The notes beneath the pieces were generated by a model. It saw only the letters and a program-made list of their open reading frames with translations, had not been told where the DNA came from and did not search any database. From Chlamydiia bacterium (lineage in GTDB: Bacteria; Chlamydiota; Chlamydiia; Chlamydiales; Simkaniaceae): DNA of 8,129 bases. The stretch covers positions 1 to 8,129 of the forward strand of contig JAGROF010000121.1 in the NCBI GenBank assembly GCA_020440405.1, written 5' to 3'. Positions 6,778-8,129 of this stretch are shown here, piece after piece. How positions within the stretch are numbered: position 1 is the first letter of the stretch; the number at the start of each line of letters is the position of its first letter. The translations under genes and the position numbers were made by a program.

Positions 6778-8129
6778 ACTCCTCAAATGAGAGCCCCACC
6801 CGATAACGATCTGTTCCATTTGTCCAAGCCTGAATGAGGTCTTGGATTGTGGAAAAAGAAAGCGTTTTGATCTCCTGTTCCAGCTCTAGCCGACGGTAAA
6901 GCCCCATCTGAAGCACATCTGGATTCTTGAAGGCCCCTTCTGCCCGGCAGATATTCCAAGAGTAGACCCCTTCTCCCTGCTTTGCTCCTTCCCTCCCTAG
7001 ATGAAAGTAAAACCCATAAGCCTGCGTCTTCTGCATGGCCGCGATACAGACAGGGAGAGAAATGGATGTTGAAACCCCAACTTGATCTGTAGAAAGGATC
7101 ACATAAGGAGAAGACGCCGCATGGCGCCAAAGAGAATGTAGAATTTCTGTTTTTAAGCCTGCTCCTCCATGGGTGAATCTCACTCCTGGATAACGGCTCT
7201 TGACCTGCTCATAAGCATGAAAGTTCGAGTCTGAGCTCTGGTAGATCACATGGATGGCTGAAATCCCCTGAAGGTACTCTTGGCAGGATGCTAAACACGC
7301 CGCAAGGTCTTGAGGAGAGTCTTCAGAAAGGAGAATAAGATCAACAAGCGCCTCTGTATATACCTTTTCCATTGCGCTCTTCACCTGATCGGGCATCATT
7401 GCAACCCTTCCCTGCTTCTGACTTTCTTGATGCTTTTGCGAGTGAATATAAAGCACATGGGGAATAAATCGAACATGCGCCTTCGCCAATTCTGCCATGG
7501 GGACCAGAAGAGCATTCTCATCTTTGATCGAAATAAAAAAACCTGTTTCTACATGCAACTTCTTAAAAAGACCGGCATAATAGGTTTTAAATGGTGCCAC
7601 CACCCATGGCGCGCGTTGCACCCTTTTCTTATAAAGAATCTTCTTAGGCTGAGGATCATGAATCCCTTTTTCAAAATTTGCTGAATCGATATATTGCCCA
7701 TAGGTCAGCCACACATCGGGATTCATATAGCTCTGATTCAATCGAGAGAGCACCTCTTCATGTGCAAGCCAGTCATTTCCATACAGATGGACAATAATCT
7801 CATCGTTTTTTGAATGCACCACAAGATCATAATACCGCTGGTAGACTTCATGCCCCTCCTGACATTCAATGAGCGACACCTTGTCACACTTCTTTTGACA
7901 AATCCGATCTACCGTTCCATCTGTTGATCCTTGATCGATGTAAACCACACGGAAATCAGAATACTTTTGAGAGAGGATCGAATCGATATTCCGATCAATT
8001 AAATCCCTGTTATTATGTGTTAGCACAATGAATGTAAAGGATTTATCTTCTTCTGGTTCCACTTCAAAATACGCAAAATCCTCTGCAGGAATGATCCGCG
8101 TTTCCTTTTTTGATTTGATCAAGCGGTAC
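6734..8129 (-). CDS. Two-domain family-2-like (GT-A fold) glycosyltransferase, 5' end at or beyond window edge
   Basis: It probably transfers a sugar from a nucleotide-sugar donor in cell-surface glycan synthesis; the substrate cannot be told. Numbering is from the TTG at 8122. Residues about 29-120 carry a GT-A start (FIVLTHNNRDLIDRNIDSIL), then VVYIDQGSTDGT (59-70), a classical family-2 beginning. The metal-binding position reads HLYGNDWL (112-119), where related enzymes have DGDD, so only D117 of the acidic cluster remains. Conserved-looking blocks follow (WLTYGQY at 138-144; FIPHVLYI at 219-226). A second GT-A-like half starts at about 259 (LVDLILLSEDSPQDL), includes YVILSTDQ and AYGFYFHLG, and ends in a block with GVYSW and MGLYRR. 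The frame is open to the window edge, and no ATG occurs until about residue 133. The TTG at 8122 has no visible ribosome-binding site, so the true start is probably upstream. No signal peptide or membrane segment is seen. The stop lies inside the rpoN tail. Confidence 0.78.
   Translation of the reverse strand, partial: YRLIKSKKETRIIPAEDFAYFEVEPEEDKSFTFIVLTHNNRDLIDRNIDSILSQKYSDFRVVYIDQGSTDGTVDRICQKKCDKVSLIECQEGHEVYQRYYDLVVHSKNDEIIVHLYGNDWLAHEEVLSRLNQSYMNPDVWLTYGQYIDSANFEKGIHDPQPKKILYKKRVQRAPWVVAPFKTYYAGLFKKLHVETGFFISIKDENALLVPMAELAKAHVRFIPHVLYIHSQKHQESQKQGRVAMMPDQVKSAMEKVYTEALVDLILLSEDSPQDLAACLASCQEYLQGISAIHVIYQSSDSNFHAYEQVKSRYPGVRFTHGGAGLKTEILHSLWRHAASSPYVILSTDQVGVSTSISLPVCIAAMQKTQAYGFYFHLGREGAKQGEGVYSWNICRAEGAFKNPDVLQMGLYRRLELEQEIKTLSFSTIQDLIQAWTNGTDRYRVGLSFEESKVSSSSVEMLTQS

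Noticed and set aside
7310..7684. A 124-codon plus-strand frame opposite the glycosyltransferase.
   Set aside because: It is antisense to recognisable conserved glycosyltransferase blocks and resembles no known family.

Overview
The window looks like a chromosomal segment from an environmental (amoeba- or animal-associated) member of the Chlamydiota. The main argument is gene neighbourhood. A PcrA/UvrD-type helicase gene sits next to the gene for sigma-54 (rpoN), and as I recall the two are also neighbours in Chlamydia (CT608 and CT609). The G+C content, roughly mid-40s percent from a few lines counted by eye, and a proline-catabolising PutA-type enzyme that pathogenic Chlamydia lack would fit a Waddlia-, Simkania- or Parachlamydia-like lineage. 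This assignment is an inference; no rRNA or other decisive marker is present.

Layout, left to right. Bases 1-2654 (+) hold the C-terminal three quarters of a bifunctional proline dehydrogenase / glutamate-semialdehyde dehydrogenase, cut by the left window edge. After a 44-base gap, 2699-4822 (+) encodes a complete UvrD/PcrA superfamily-1 DNA helicase. Between this gene and the next lies a striking 169-base imperfect palindrome (4821-4989) with perfect 18-base terminal inverted repeats. It fills the space between the helicase stop codon and the stop codon of an oppositely oriented small gene. Two overlapping small genes of unknown function (4990-5175 and 5157-5393, both -) follow, each with a good Shine-Dalgarno sequence. 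A 172-base AT-rich divergent intergenic region (5394-5565) separates them from rpoN (5566-6777, +). The last 44 bases of rpoN overlap, tail to tail, a two-domain family-2-like glycosyltransferase gene (6734 to the right edge, -) whose start lies at or beyond the window end.

The genes do not form one pathway. They cover proline catabolism, DNA repair/replication, an alternative sigma factor and surface-glycan biosynthesis. The unusual content is in the joints: the palindrome that contributes to the helicase stop codon, the small overlapping gene pair, a possible leaderless start for the helicase, and the antisense overlap at the end of rpoN. I found no CRISPR array, toxin-antitoxin pair, transposase, tRNA or rRNA, and no convincing new multi-gene system.
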